Part shown: piece by piece, positions 48,012 to 56,822 of the stretch
Position numbering within the stretch: the stretch's first letter is position 1
Layout: every line of letters starts with the position of its first letter
Assembly: GCF_900091605.1 (NCBI RefSeq)
Contig: NZ_FMCQ01000006.1
Span: 171,940-235,939, forward strand
DNA from: Micromonospora tulbaghiae
GTDB lineage: Bacteria > Actinomycetota > Actinomycetes > Mycobacteriales > Micromonosporaceae
Direction: 5' to 3'
Length of the DNA: 64,000 nt
The notes under the pieces: model-generated
The model's input: only the letters and a program-made list of their open reading frames with translations
What the model was told of the DNA's origin: nothing
Database searches by the model: none
Position numbers and translations under genes: made by a program

Positions 48012-49259
48012 TCAGCCGGGCACCCCGGCGGGCCGTGCCTCCGGAGCCGGCCGATCGGCTATCGCCCGGCGGGCCAGCGCCGGGGCGGCCAGACCGGCGG
48101 CGGCGAAGATCCCGCCGAGCGCCAGCCAGCCGACCGGACCGCCGCCGAGCACCAGCAGTGTGAGCAGGCCCCGGCCGAGCGCCTGGGCCAGCCCGGCGAG
48201 CAGGCCGTCCGCGCCCTGGTAGGCGCCGATCGCACCAGCCGGGGCCAGGTCGTAGGCGAGGCCCGCGCCGGCCGCGCTGTGCCACAGGTCGCCCACCGTC
48301 CACACCGCCGTCGCGACGAGCAGCAGGACGACCGCCGGGAGCACCGGCAGGACGCCCGTCACGGCGTACAGGGGCGTCGCCGCGGCGAGCACCAGCCCGG
48401 CCCGGCGTAGCTTCCGGGCGGCCGGCGCGGCTCGCTCCGCGCCCCGGCTCAGCCGTACCGCGAGCAGCACCGTGAGCACCGTGTTGACGAGCAGCACCGC
48501 CGACACCACCGGTGGCGGCGCGCCGGCCCGGTTCACCGTCCACAGCGGCACGACGAGCACGAGCACCGTCACGTGCGTGCTCAGCACCGCCGACGCGCCG
48601 CTGACGGCGAGGAACCGTCCGTCCCGCAGCGGTCCGCCGCGCCGCAGTGTTCCCGGCGTGCGTCGTGCGCCGTCGGCGGCCGGTTGCGGCGGCAGGCGCA
48701 GCAGCAGCGCCGCCGAGAGCAGGTAGGTGGCCGCGTTGCCGACCACGAGCACCTGGTACGCCCGGTGTGTGTCCACTGCCAGGGCGATCCCGGCCAGCGC
48801 GGTGCCGACGGTGATGCCCAGGTTCGCCACCGCGCGCAGCGTGGCGAAGGCGTGCACCCGGCCGTCCGGGCCGCCCACCGAGGCGACGAGCGCCGCCCGT
48901 ACCGCCAGGTTGCCGGCCGCGAGCAGCGCCTCCGGCACCGCCACCGCCAGGAACGCCGGGAACGAGTCGACCAGCAGGTACGCCAGCGCGGCGACCGCCT
49001 GGCCCACCTGGAGGACGGCCCGGAGCGTACGCGGATCCCACCTGTCGGCCAGCCCGCCCAGCGGCACGCTCGCGCTCAGCCCGACCAGCCCGGCGGCGGT
49101 CAGTCCGGCGCCCACCGAGGTGGCGGAGAGGCCCACGTCCCGGGTCACGTAGAGCGCCCCGCCCGCCAGCCACAGCCCAGCGCCGACTGTGTTGACCAGC
49201 GTGGCGTACGCGAGCGTGCGCAGCGGCCCGGGCGGCGGGAGCGGCGAGACGCGTCCCAT
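48012..49259 (-). CDS. MFS transporter
   Basis: 415 aa, about twelve membrane helices. The helix 2-3 loop GGLADRWDPRTLRA is the MFS signature, with its equivalent in the second half weaker. It has a short Pro-rich N-terminus before YATLVNTVGAGLWLAGGALYV. The type (inner, multidrug-like exporter without a fixed substrate) cannot be refined. Its start lies 211 bp from the orphan double operator at 49470-49506, which may control it or the DinB gene. Confidence 0.88.
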   Translation of the reverse strand: MGRVSPLPPPGPLRTLAYATLVNTVGAGLWLAGGALYVTRDVGLSATSVGAGLTAAGLVGLSASVPLGGLADRWDPRTLRAVLQVGQAVAALAYLLVDSFPAFLAVAVPEALLAAGNLAVRAALVASVGGPDGRVHAFATLRAVANLGITVGTALAGIALAVDTHRAYQVLVVGNAATYLLSAALLLRLPPQPAADGARRTPGTLRRGGPLRDGRFLAVSGASAVLSTHVTVLVLVVPLWTVNRAGAPPPVVSAVLLVNTVLTVLLAVRLSRGAERAAPAARKLRRAGLVLAAATPLYAVTGVLPVLPAVVLLLVATAVWTVGDLWHSAAGAGLAYDLAPAGAIGAYQGADGLLAGLAQALGRGLLTLLVLGGGPVGWLALGGIFAAAGLAAPALARRAIADRPAPEARPAGVPG

Positions 49260-49606
49260 CAGTAGTGGGGTCCGGCGAGGGCCATGGGGTCGACGCTAGG
49301 CGCACCCGCAGTGGGTCCGATGCCCCGGACGGAGCGACGCCGCTCACACAGCGGACCGGCTGTGGCGCTCCGCTCCGGGCGGTGCCGCCGGGCGACGACC
49401 GTTCGGGTGGGCCGCCGCGCGGTCCCGTCCGGCAGTTCCCGCCCGAAAGAAGGGTGAGCTTCCAAGCGGTATGACTCTCAGGCATAAATATGACCGAGAG
49501 TCATATCGGACGATGGGCATCTCTTCTGTTCCGGAGCGGCACGCCGCCTGCCGGAAAGCGCCGTTAACCGGTCGACCAGGGGCTCGGGCCGTGCCACGAT
49601 CGCGCG
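49260..49606. other. 347-bp divergent intergenic region with a double operator
   Basis: Divergent promoter region between the MFS (-) and DinB (+) genes. It contains the double palindrome at 49470-49506 and otherwise nothing I can call. No regulator gene adjoins it. Confidence 0.5.
49470..49506. promoter_or_regulatory. Tandem operator, two palindromes
   Basis: Site 1 TATGAC-TCTCA-GGCATAA at 49470-49487; site 2 ATATGAC-CGAGA-GTCATAT at 49488-49506, a perfect 7-bp palindrome. Read on the opposite strand, site 2 is TATGACTCTCGGTCATA, so both share TATGACTCTC with the same 5-bp centre type. The sharp AT-rich pattern in GC-rich DNA suggests a real repressor site. Confidence 0.65.
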
Positions 49607-50137
49607 GTGCCCGCCTCCGTGACCGCCCTGCTGCGCCGGCAGTTCGACCTGACCTGGGCGCTCGCCGAATATCACCTCGACCGGCTGGAGCCGGCGGACC
49701 TCCTCTGGGAGCCGGCCGCGCTGTGCTGGACGATGCGCCCCGACCCGGCGGGCGGGTGGCGTCCCGACTGGGCCGACACCGAGCCGGACCCGGTCCCGGC
49801 GCCCACGGTCGGCTGGCTCACCTGGCACATCGGCTGGTGGTGGTCGGTCGCCGCCGACCACGTGCGGCAGCGGCCGGCGCGGGAACGTGACGACATCCGC
49901 TGGCCCGGGCCGGGCGGGGACACGGTCGCCTGGCTGCGAGGGCTGCGGGCGGAGTGGACGGACGCACTGGACGGGCTGACCGAGGACGACCTGGACCGGC
50001 CGGCCGCGTACCCCTGGCCCGCCGACGCGGGGTTGACCGTCGCGGACCTGGCGGCGTGGGTGAACGCCGAGCTGATGAAGAACGTGGCCGAGATCGGGCA
50101 GCTCCGGCTGCTGCGCGCGGCGGGGCTGCCGGGCTGA
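49607..50137 (+). CDS. DinB-family protein
   Basis: 176 aa four-helix bundle. The DinB/DUF664 pattern is visible: LLRRQFDLTWALAEYHLDRLEPADLLWEP at the N-terminus, PTVGWLTWHIGWWWSVAADHV with the His metal ligands in the middle, and LMKNVAEIGQLRLL at the C-terminus where a further ligand is expected; the usual third His is Asn or Glu here. The family includes metal-dependent thiol transferases (bacillithiol or mycothiol), but most members lack known function. It is convergent with the SMR gene. Confidence 0.85.
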   Translation: MPASVTALLRRQFDLTWALAEYHLDRLEPADLLWEPAALCWTMRPDPAGGWRPDWADTEPDPVPAPTVGWLTWHIGWWWSVAADHVRQRPARERDDIRWPGPGGDTVAWLRGLRAEWTDALDGLTEDDLDRPAAYPWPADAGLTVADLAAWVNAELMKNVAEIGQLRLLRAAGLPG

Positions 50138-50158
50138 GCGGGGCCGGGCGGGCCGCGC

Positions 50159-50479
50159 TCAGTGCGCGCCGCCGAGGTTGAGCACCACCACCCCGGCGAT
50201 GACCAGCCCCGCCCCGACCACCTTCGCGACGCTCAGCGGCTCACCCAGGAACGCCGCGCCGATCGCCATGATGGCGGCGGTGCCGAGGCCGGACCAGACC
50301 GCGTACGCGACGCCGACCGGGATGTCCTTGACGGCCAGCGAGAGCAACCCGAACGCGGACAGGTACGCCACGGCGAGGCCGAGCGTGGGCCAGAGCCGGG
50401 TGAAGCCGTCGGTGGCCTTGAGCAGACTGGTGCCGATCACCTCGGCGGTGATCGCGCCGAGCAGGAACAGGTACGCCAT
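50159..50479 (-). CDS. SMR-family multidrug efflux protein (Mmr/EmrE-like)
   Basis: 106 aa, four membrane helices. The essential Glu of helix 1 is in FLLGAITAEVIGTSLLKATDGFTRLWPT; the signature YAVWSGLGTAAIMAIGAAFLGE follows. Residues and the C-terminus VLNLGGAH resemble mycobacterial Mmr, which exports quaternary ammonium compounds and dyes, rather than the guanidinium-specific Gdx group. A perfect 14-bp hairpin covers the start codon. The frame is open to 50656, but only this start begins the family N-terminus. Confidence 0.92.
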   Translation of the reverse strand: MAYLFLLGAITAEVIGTSLLKATDGFTRLWPTLGLAVAYLSAFGLLSLAVKDIPVGVAYAVWSGLGTAAIMAIGAAFLGEPLSVAKVVGAGLVIAGVVVLNLGGAH

Positions 50480-50508
50480 CGCAGGACCGTACCCGGTCCT
50501 GCGATGGC
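50475..50508. terminator. Perfect hairpin over the SMR start codon, downstream of the GH9 gene
   Basis: 14-bp stem GCCATCGCAGGACC / GGTCCTGCGATGGC with a 6-nt loop. On the minus strand it lies 25 bp past the GH9 stop and its 3' arm contains the SMR ATG (50479). It could terminate cellulase transcription and also sequester the SMR start. Confidence 0.6.
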
Positions 50509-50532
50509 GCCCGGTTGGAGCGGCAAAGCCGG

Positions 50533-53139
50533 TCAGGAGACCGTGCAGGCCTTTCCGTTCAGCGTGACCAGCCCGGGGTCGGGGTTGGGACCGGGGGAGG
50601 AGACGCCGTTGAAGCCGAACGTGGTGCTGGCGCCGGGCGCCAGCTTCGCGTTCCACGACAGGTTCTTCGCGGTGACCGTGGCGCCGCTCTGGCCGACCTG
50701 CGCCGACCAGGACTGGCTCACCTTCTGACCACTGAGGAAGGCCCAGCGCAGGTTCCAGCCGTTCACCGCCGTCGTGCCGGTGTTGCGGACCGTCACCTGG
50801 GTGGTGAAGCCGGACGGCCAGCTCCCGTGCGTGGTGTAGGTGACCGCGCAGGACGGCGCCGGCACCGCGCCGGCGTCACCCTGGTCGGCCAGGAACGACG
50901 CGAGCCACGCCAGCGCCGAGTTCCAGTTGATCGCCACCTCGTTCGTCGCGTACGAGTTGATGTCGTCGACGTAGCAGAACATCGGCGCGCACCCGGCGAG
51001 CAGGTTCGCCGCGAACGGGTCCTGGAGTGCGGCGTTCGGACCACCGGCGAGCGAGCCGGCCGGCGGACGCGGCAGGTCCGGGTTCAGCTGGTGGCCGAAG
51101 ATCCGGCTGTGCTGGTTGCGGGCGTGCTGCTCGCCCCACCCGGTCACGTACGACATGTTCAGCGCGTTGCGGCCGAACAGGTAGTCGGCGGCCTGCACCG
51201 CGCCGTCCCGGTACTTCGCGTCCCGGCTCAGGTCGAACGCGGTGCCCAGCACGATCGCGTTGTTCACCAGGTTGCTGTTGCTGCCCCAGACGTACGCGTC
51301 GGCGCTGCCGGGGAACGGCAGGCCGTACGCCTGGCCGGCGATCGTGGCCAGGTAGCTGTCGGCGGCGGCGGTGATGGACTCGCGGATGCGGGTCTTCTCC
51401 GCCGCGGGCAGCGTGTTCGGCACGGTGGCCAGGTCCAGGCGGCCCAACGCGGCGACGCTCTGCCAGCCGAACGCGCCGTTCGGGGCGAACACGTCGGCGG
51501 TGTGCAGCGGCGAGCCGGTGACGTCGGCCAGGTACGCCTTGTCGCCGGTGGTCAGCCACAGCTCGGCCGCGGCCCAGTAGAACTCGTCGCTGACGTTGGT
51601 GTCGTCGTACGCGCCGCCGCCGGTGCTGTCGCTGGCCGGGGCGTAGATCGCCGGGTTCGCCTTGGCCGCGGCGTACGCGGTCTTGGCGGCGGTGCCGCAG
51701 CGCGCGGCGAACGCGGCGTCGTACGGGGCGTACAGCCGCTGGCACTGCGCCGCGACGGCGGCCAGGTTCAGCGTGGCGGCGGTGGACGGCGGGTGCAGCT
51801 CACGCGGCTGCGGGTCGTCCTGCGGCTGCAGCGGCAGGCCGGTCCAGTTCCGGTCGTGGATCTTGTGGTGGACCATCCCGGCCAGCGGCTTGCCCGCCGG
51901 CACCTGCATGCGCAGCAGGAACTCCAGCTCCCAGCGGGCCTCGTCGAGCACGTCCGGCACGTCGTTGCCGCGCTCGGGCAGCCGCAGCGTGGAGTCGCCC
52001 AGAGCGGCGCCGCCGCCGGCGGTCTCGGCGGTCTTGGTCCGCTCGAAGGTGCTCAGCAGCTGGTAGGTGGCGATTCCGCCGTTGACGACGTACTTGCCGT
52101 GGTCACCGGCGTCGTACCAGCCGCCGCGCACGTCCAGCGAGTAGTCGCAGACGCCGGCCTGGCACGGCACGTCGGTGTCGCCCTGGTTGGGCTCGACGCC
52201 GAGGTGCCCGGCCGGCCGGGCGTACTCCTCGCCGATCAGGTCGCCGTCGATGGCGATGCCGCTGCGCTGGGCGTAGAAGAACTGGAGCGAGTCGGCGCGC
52301 AGCCGGTCGTAGAGCGCGCCGGAGATGTCGAACGGGTGGCTGGTCTCGCCGTCCACGGTCAGCGTGTAGCCGGTGCCCGGCTTGCGGTAGGCGGAGAAGT
52401 CGACGGTCTGCACGTTCTGCGCCGAGGCGGCGTCGGTGCCGCGCGGCGTGGTCTGCCCGCTGGCGACCACCGCGCCGCCGCCCGACTTGAGCTGCCAGGG
52501 CAGCGCGTCGGTGGCTTCGGTGACCACAGTCGCGTGCTTCGGCCCGCCGGGCAGGTAGCCGACCTGGTTGACCCGGACCCGGGGACCGGTGTCCGGCTCG
52601 TACGGCGGCGCCGGCTCCCCGCCGCGCAGCGACACGTTGTCCAGGCAGAACGTCTGCGCCTGGGCGCTGCCGCCGACCTGGAAGATCAGCTGGGCGGTGG
52701 GGTTGTCGGCCGGCGAGGTGAACGTGGTGGTGACGCGCTGGGCGGTGCCGGTGGCTGTCGCGTCGACGCTGGCGTAAGTGGTGTAGGGGGCGCTGCCGAG
52801 CTGGAGCACCGCCTTGACGGCCGCGCCGGGGGTCGCGGAGACGTCGAAGGCCAGCTCGTACTCGGCGCCCTGGGTCAGCGGCACCGCGTCCTGGCCGATG
52901 CCGGCGTCCCACGGGTTCGCGGTGCCCGCCGCGACGGAGGTGCAGAGCCGGCCGTCGACGACCGCGAGGTCGCCGGTGCCGTACGAGAACCAGGGTGAGA
53001 CACCGGCGCTGAAGTCGCCGTTGCGGAGTTGTTCGGGGGCGTCCGGCGGCACCTCGGCGCTCGCCGGGCCGGCGGTGAGGCCGGTGAGCGCCAGCGTGGT
53101 GGCCGCGAGTGCGGCGAGCCGACGACGGGATCGGGTCAC
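50533..53139 (-). CDS. Secreted modular glycoside hydrolase family 9 cellulase
   Basis: 868 aa. Order: signal peptide (1-28, ending ASA), a CBM4/9-like domain (about 30-180, EQLRNGDFSAGVSPWFSYG to CLDNVSL), an Ig-like CelD_N domain (about 190-290, RVRVNQVGYLPGGPKHA), the GH9 catalytic (alpha/alpha)6 barrel (about 295-740) and a C-terminal CBM2 (about 765-868, VTYTTHGSWPSGFTTQV to the end). Catalytic Asp pair in GGWYDAGDHGKYVVNGG, the His-rich WGEQHARNQHSR region and the acid Glu in YATNEVAINWNSA are present. It cleaves beta-1,4-glucan. A CebR-type box is upstream, predicting induction by cello-oligosaccharides. Confidence 0.95.
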   Translation of the reverse strand: MTRSRRRLAALAATTLALTGLTAGPASAEVPPDAPEQLRNGDFSAGVSPWFSYGTGDLAVVDGRLCTSVAAGTANPWDAGIGQDAVPLTQGAEYELAFDVSATPGAAVKAVLQLGSAPYTTYASVDATATGTAQRVTTTFTSPADNPTAQLIFQVGGSAQAQTFCLDNVSLRGGEPAPPYEPDTGPRVRVNQVGYLPGGPKHATVVTEATDALPWQLKSGGGAVVASGQTTPRGTDAASAQNVQTVDFSAYRKPGTGYTLTVDGETSHPFDISGALYDRLRADSLQFFYAQRSGIAIDGDLIGEEYARPAGHLGVEPNQGDTDVPCQAGVCDYSLDVRGGWYDAGDHGKYVVNGGIATYQLLSTFERTKTAETAGGGAALGDSTLRLPERGNDVPDVLDEARWELEFLLRMQVPAGKPLAGMVHHKIHDRNWTGLPLQPQDDPQPRELHPPSTAATLNLAAVAAQCQRLYAPYDAAFAARCGTAAKTAYAAAKANPAIYAPASDSTGGGAYDDTNVSDEFYWAAAELWLTTGDKAYLADVTGSPLHTADVFAPNGAFGWQSVAALGRLDLATVPNTLPAAEKTRIRESITAAADSYLATIAGQAYGLPFPGSADAYVWGSNSNLVNNAIVLGTAFDLSRDAKYRDGAVQAADYLFGRNALNMSYVTGWGEQHARNQHSRIFGHQLNPDLPRPPAGSLAGGPNAALQDPFAANLLAGCAPMFCYVDDINSYATNEVAINWNSALAWLASFLADQGDAGAVPAPSCAVTYTTHGSWPSGFTTQVTVRNTGTTAVNGWNLRWAFLSGQKVSQSWSAQVGQSGATVTAKNLSWNAKLAPGASTTFGFNGVSSPGPNPDPGLVTLNGKACTVS

Positions 53140-53183
53140 GGAGGTTCCTTCCGTGCTCGGGGGTGGTGGGGGAGACCGGGAGC

Positions 53184-53197
53184 TGGGAGCGCTCCCA
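53184..53197. promoter_or_regulatory. CebR/CelR operator
   Basis: TGGGAGCGCTCCCA, a perfect 14-bp palindrome identical to the operator recognised by Streptomyces CebR and Thermobifida CelR. It lies 45 bp upstream of the GH9 start. Confidence 0.9.
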
Positions 53198-53352
53198 ATA
53201 TCAGCCCGATGTTTCCACCGCGTTCCGCCGCTGTCAATCGATCCGGCCCGATGAGGGGCGCGCGCCCGCGCGCGGTGGGATTCGGCGCGCCACGTACGAT
53301 GTCAGTGATCTCCTAGAGACATCCGAGCCCTCGACCTGGCAGGCTGCGATCC

Positions 53353-54078
53353 ATGACCCTGAAGCTTCGTTCCGTCGGAGCGAGCGACCGTGGGCTGATC
53401 CGCAGCGGTAACCAGGACGCGCAGCACGCGGGCGCCTGGCTGGTCGCGGTCGCCGACGGCATGGGCGGCATGGCGGCCGGCGACCTGGCCAGCCGCATCG
53501 CCATCGACGCGGTCGCCCCGCTGGACGTGGAGACGCCGGAGCACGCACTCGTCGCCGCGCTCCAGGGCGGGATCGAGCTGGCCACCGCGCGGATCCGCGG
53601 GGCCGTCGAGGAGGACCCGGAACGCCAGGGCATGGGCACCACGCTCACCGCGCTGCTGTTCGCCCGTACCGGCAGCTGCCTCGCGCTGGCGCACGTCGGC
53701 GACTCGCGGGCCTACCTGTACCGCGAGGGCGTGCTCAAGCAGGTCACCCGCGACGACACGTTCGTGCAGATGCTCGTCGACCAGGGCGTCATCACCGCCG
53801 AACAGGCCAGCAGCCACCCCCGGCGGGCCGTGGTGACCCAGGCGCTGCAGGGCGACGAGGTCTCCCCGTCGTACGCCACGATGGTGCCCCGGGCCGGTGA
53901 CCGCTGGCTGCTGTGCAGCGACGGCCTCTCCAACGTGGTCCGCGCGGACACGCTTACCGAGGTGCTCAGCGAGCAGCCGGAACGCGACGCCTGCGCGGCC
54001 CGGCTGATCGACCTGGCGCTGCGGGCCGGCGGCCCGGACAACATCACCGTCGTGATCGCCGACGTGGTCGAGGAGTAG
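53353..54078 (+). CDS. PP2C-family protein serine/threonine phosphatase
   Basis: 241 aa, a stand-alone PPM/PP2C catalytic domain. Metal-binding motifs in order: SDRGLIRSGNQDAQ, VAVADGMGGMAAGDLAS (motif 2, DGMGG), LAHVGDSRAYLYREG, LLCSDGLSNVV (SDGL) and GGPDNITVVIADV (GPDN). It dephosphorylates Ser/Thr-phosphorylated proteins opposite PknB-type kinases; no kinase gene is nearby. It is soluble with no membrane helix. Its stop lies 3 bp from the convergent hrpB stop. Confidence 0.94.
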   Translation: MTLKLRSVGASDRGLIRSGNQDAQHAGAWLVAVADGMGGMAAGDLASRIAIDAVAPLDVETPEHALVAALQGGIELATARIRGAVEEDPERQGMGTTLTALLFARTGSCLALAHVGDSRAYLYREGVLKQVTRDDTFVQMLVDQGVITAEQASSHPRRAVVTQALQGDEVSPSYATMVPRAGDRWLLCSDGLSNVVRADTLTEVLSEQPERDACAARLIDLALRAGGPDNITVVIADVVEE

Positions 54079-54081
54079 CCC

Positions 54082-56691
54082 TCACCGCCGGCGCGGGCTG
54101 GCCCGGCGGGTCGGCTCGGCGGTGGTCGGGTCCTCCGGCCAGGGATGGCGCGGGTAGCGTCCGCGCAGCTCCGCCCGCACCTGCGGGTACCCGGTGCGCC
54201 AGAACGAGGCCAGGTCGGCGGTGACCGCCACCGGCCGCCCGGCGGGGGAGAGCAGGTGCAGCAGCACCGGCATCCGCCCGTCGGCGATGCGCGGCACGTC
54301 CCGCCAGCCGAACGTCTCCTGGAGCTTGACCGCCAGCACCGGTGCGGCCGGGTCGGCGTAGTCGACCCGGATCCGCGAGCCGCTGGGCACCTCCAGGCGC
54401 TCCGGGGCCAGCTCGTCCAGCCGCGCCGCCTGCCGCCAGTCCAGCAGCCGCCGCAACGCCGCCGCCACGTCCACCCGGCCGAGGTCGGCCCGGCGCCGGG
54501 CGCGGGCCAGCTCCGGGCCGAGCCAGACGGGCGCGTCGGCGAGCAGCGCCACGTCGGAGACATCCGGCCAGTCGTCACCGAGCGCCTGACGGCAGAACGC
54601 CAGCCGGTGGCGCAGCGCGGTCGCCTCGGGCGTCCACCGCAGCAGCCCCGGCCCTTCCTGCCGCAGCCCGTCCAGCAGTGCCGCCGCGACCAGCTCCGGC
54701 TCCGGCGCGGTGAGCGGCCGGTCGACCAGCTCGACAGCGCCGAGCCGCTCCACCTCGCGGGCCACCACGTCCCCGCCGGACCAGGCCACCTCCCGTTCGG
54801 CGCGCAGCAGCGCCGCCCCGGCCTCCCGGGCGGTCGCCTCGTCGATCGGCGCGGCCAGCCGCACCCGGGCGGCCGGCGCGCCGGGGGAGCGGTCGGCCAC
54901 CGCGACGGCCAGCCACGCCGCTCCGGCCAGCCCCGACCCGGGCGCCAGCCCCGCGGCGGTGCCGCCGGCCATCAGGTACGCGGACCCGCCCGGCCGCCGC
55001 GCCCGGGCCAGCCGTTCCGGGTACGCGAGCCCGGCGAGCAGCCCCGCGGCCAGATCGTCCGGCAGACGATCCCGCTCGTCTCCCGACGACCGCCCCGCGT
55101 CGCGCCGCTGCGCCGCCCGGCCGGCGGGCGCGCCGGTCTGTCGCCGGTCCGCCGGGCCGACGGGTGAGCCGGAGGGCTCGTCCGCGCCGTCGGCGGGCAG
55201 GGCGGCGCGTAGGCGGCGTACCTCGGTGCGCCAGCGCGCGGTGGCGGCCGGGTCGGCGCCGTCGCGCAGCCGCCGCCATCGGGCGGGCAGGTCGTCCCCC
55301 GTCCCGCCCAGCGTGTCCTCGCCGAGGATCGCCACCACCTGGGCGGCCCGTTCTGCGCCGACCCGGGGCGCGCCGTCCAGCAGCGCCCGCGCCAGCCGGG
55401 GATGCGTGCCCGCCGCCGCGACCGCCCGCCCGCGCGCGGTGATCCGGCCGTCGTGGTCCACCGCGCCGAGCGTGGTGAGCGTCTCCCGCGCCACTGTCAG
55501 CGCGGCCGGCGGCGGCGGGTCGGGCAGCGCCAGCCCGGTGCCGTCCGGTGTGCCCCAGGCCGCCAGCTCCAGCGCGAACCCGGTCAGGTCGGCGGTGGCG
55601 ATCTCCGGTTCGGGCTGCGGTGCGAGCCGCGCGTGCGTCGCGGCGGACCAGCAGCGGTAGACCGCGCCGGGCGCCTCCCGTCCGGCCCGGCCGGCGCGCT
55701 GGGTGGCCCCGGCCCGCGACACCGGCACTGTGACCAGCGAACCCAGTCCTCGCGCCAGGTCGGTACGCGGCACCCGGCTCAGTCCGCCGTCCACGACCAC
55801 CCGTACGCCGGGGACGGTCAGGCTGCTCTCCGCCACCGCGGTCGCCAGCACCACGCGCCGTCCGGCGGCCGGCGTGAGTGCCGCGTCCTGGGCGGGCCCC
55901 GGCAGCCGTCCGTGCAACGGCAGCACAGCGGTGTCGCGCAGGCCTGCGAGCCGGCCCGCGACGGCGGCGATCTCACCCGCGCCGGGCAGGAAGACCAGCA
56001 CGTCGCCGTCGCGTTCGCGCAGCGCCCGGCGGACGGTGGCGGCCACGTGGTCGAGCAGCGCCGGGTCGACCCGGCCGGCGCCGGGCGGCGTCACCGGGCG
56101 CGGCGGCGGCGCCCACACCCGCTCGACCGGGTGCAGCGCGGCCTCGGCGCGTACCACGGGGGCGGGGTCACCGGCGCCGAGCAGCGCCGCGAACCGGTCC
56201 GTCTGCGGGGTGGCCGACATCGCCAGCAGCCACAGGTCCGGGCGCAGCGTCGCGCGGGCCTCGACGCTGAACGCCAGCGCCAGGTCGGCGTCGAGGTGCC
56301 GCTCGTGGCACTCGTCGAGCAGTACCGCGTCCACCCCCGGCAGCTCCGGGTCGTGGTGCAGGCGGCGGACCAGCAGGCCGGTGGTGACGACCTCGACCCG
56401 GGTACGCGGCCCGGCACGGCGCTCGCCGCGCACCGCGTACCCGATCCGGTCGCCGACCCGCTCGCCGAGCAGGGCGGCCATCCGGTGCGCGGCGGCGCGG
56501 GCGGCCACCCGCCGGGGCTGGGCGATCACCACGCGGCCGGTGACCGCGTCGGCGACCGCGAGCGGCGCGGTGGTGGTCTTGCCGGTGCCCGGTGGCGCCA
56601 CCAGGACGGCGGCGCCGCGCTCGCGCAAGGCGCCGACGAGCGCCGGCAGGACCGGGCGGACCGGCAGGTCGAGCGGGACGTCGGCGAGCAC
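54082..56691 (-). CDS. hrpB: ATP-dependent helicase HrpB
   Basis: 869 aa. It has Walker A APPGTGKTT near residue 35, QPRRVAARAAAHRM (Ia), DECHERH (motif II as DECH), SATPQTD (III), then ATAVAESSLTVPGVRVVVDGG and QRAGRAGREAPG (VI). The HrpB-specific C-terminal domain follows (DPAAPVLAVKLQETFGW and LLHLLSPAGRPVAVTADLASFWRTGY PQVRAELRGRYPRHPWPEDP), the diagnostic family end. The linker near residue 500 is Arg/Gly-rich. Role in the cell is not well defined. It is a different protein from HrpA at 16420. Confidence 0.95.
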   Translation of the reverse strand: MLADVPLDLPVRPVLPALVGALRERGAAVLVAPPGTGKTTTAPLAVADAVTGRVVIAQPRRVAARAAAHRMAALLGERVGDRIGYAVRGERRAGPRTRVEVVTTGLLVRRLHHDPELPGVDAVLLDECHERHLDADLALAFSVEARATLRPDLWLLAMSATPQTDRFAALLGAGDPAPVVRAEAALHPVERVWAPPPRPVTPPGAGRVDPALLDHVAATVRRALRERDGDVLVFLPGAGEIAAVAGRLAGLRDTAVLPLHGRLPGPAQDAALTPAAGRRVVLATAVAESSLTVPGVRVVVDGGLSRVPRTDLARGLGSLVTVPVSRAGATQRAGRAGREAPGAVYRCWSAATHARLAPQPEPEIATADLTGFALELAAWGTPDGTGLALPDPPPPAALTVARETLTTLGAVDHDGRITARGRAVAAAGTHPRLARALLDGAPRVGAERAAQVVAILGEDTLGGTGDDLPARWRRLRDGADPAATARWRTEVRRLRAALPADGADEPSGSPVGPADRRQTGAPAGRAAQRRDAGRSSGDERDRLPDDLAAGLLAGLAYPERLARARRPGGSAYLMAGGTAAGLAPGSGLAGAAWLAVAVADRSPGAPAARVRLAAPIDEATAREAGAALLRAEREVAWSGGDVVAREVERLGAVELVDRPLTAPEPELVAAALLDGLRQEGPGLLRWTPEATALRHRLAFCRQALGDDWPDVSDVALLADAPVWLGPELARARRRADLGRVDVAAALRRLLDWRQAARLDELAPERLEVPSGSRIRVDYADPAAPVLAVKLQETFGWRDVPRIADGRMPVLLHLLSPAGRPVAVTADLASFWRTGYPQVRAELRGRYPRHPWPEDPTTAEPTRRASPRRR

Positions 56692-56791
56692 CGACCCACT
56701 CTCGCACCGCGCCGCCGGACGGTCCGCGTCGCCCCCGGGACGCGGAACGGCCCGGCCGGCGCACCGCCGACCGGGCCCGGTGGGCCGCCGC

Positions 56792-56811
56792 GCCGGGTCC
56801 GCCGACCCGGC
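56792..56811. terminator. Hairpin downstream of the sigma factor gene
   Basis: 8-bp perfect stem GCCGGGTC / GACCCGGC with a 4-nt loop, 11 bp past the sigma factor stop on the minus strand. Weaker than the others. Confidence 0.4.
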
Positions 56812-56822
56812 CGCCCCCCTTG

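Noticed and set aside
50475..50508. Mini-ykkC (guanidine) riboswitch before the SMR gene
   Set aside because: Only one hairpin, no ACGR loops, and the protein resembles the Mmr group rather than the guanidinium exporters.
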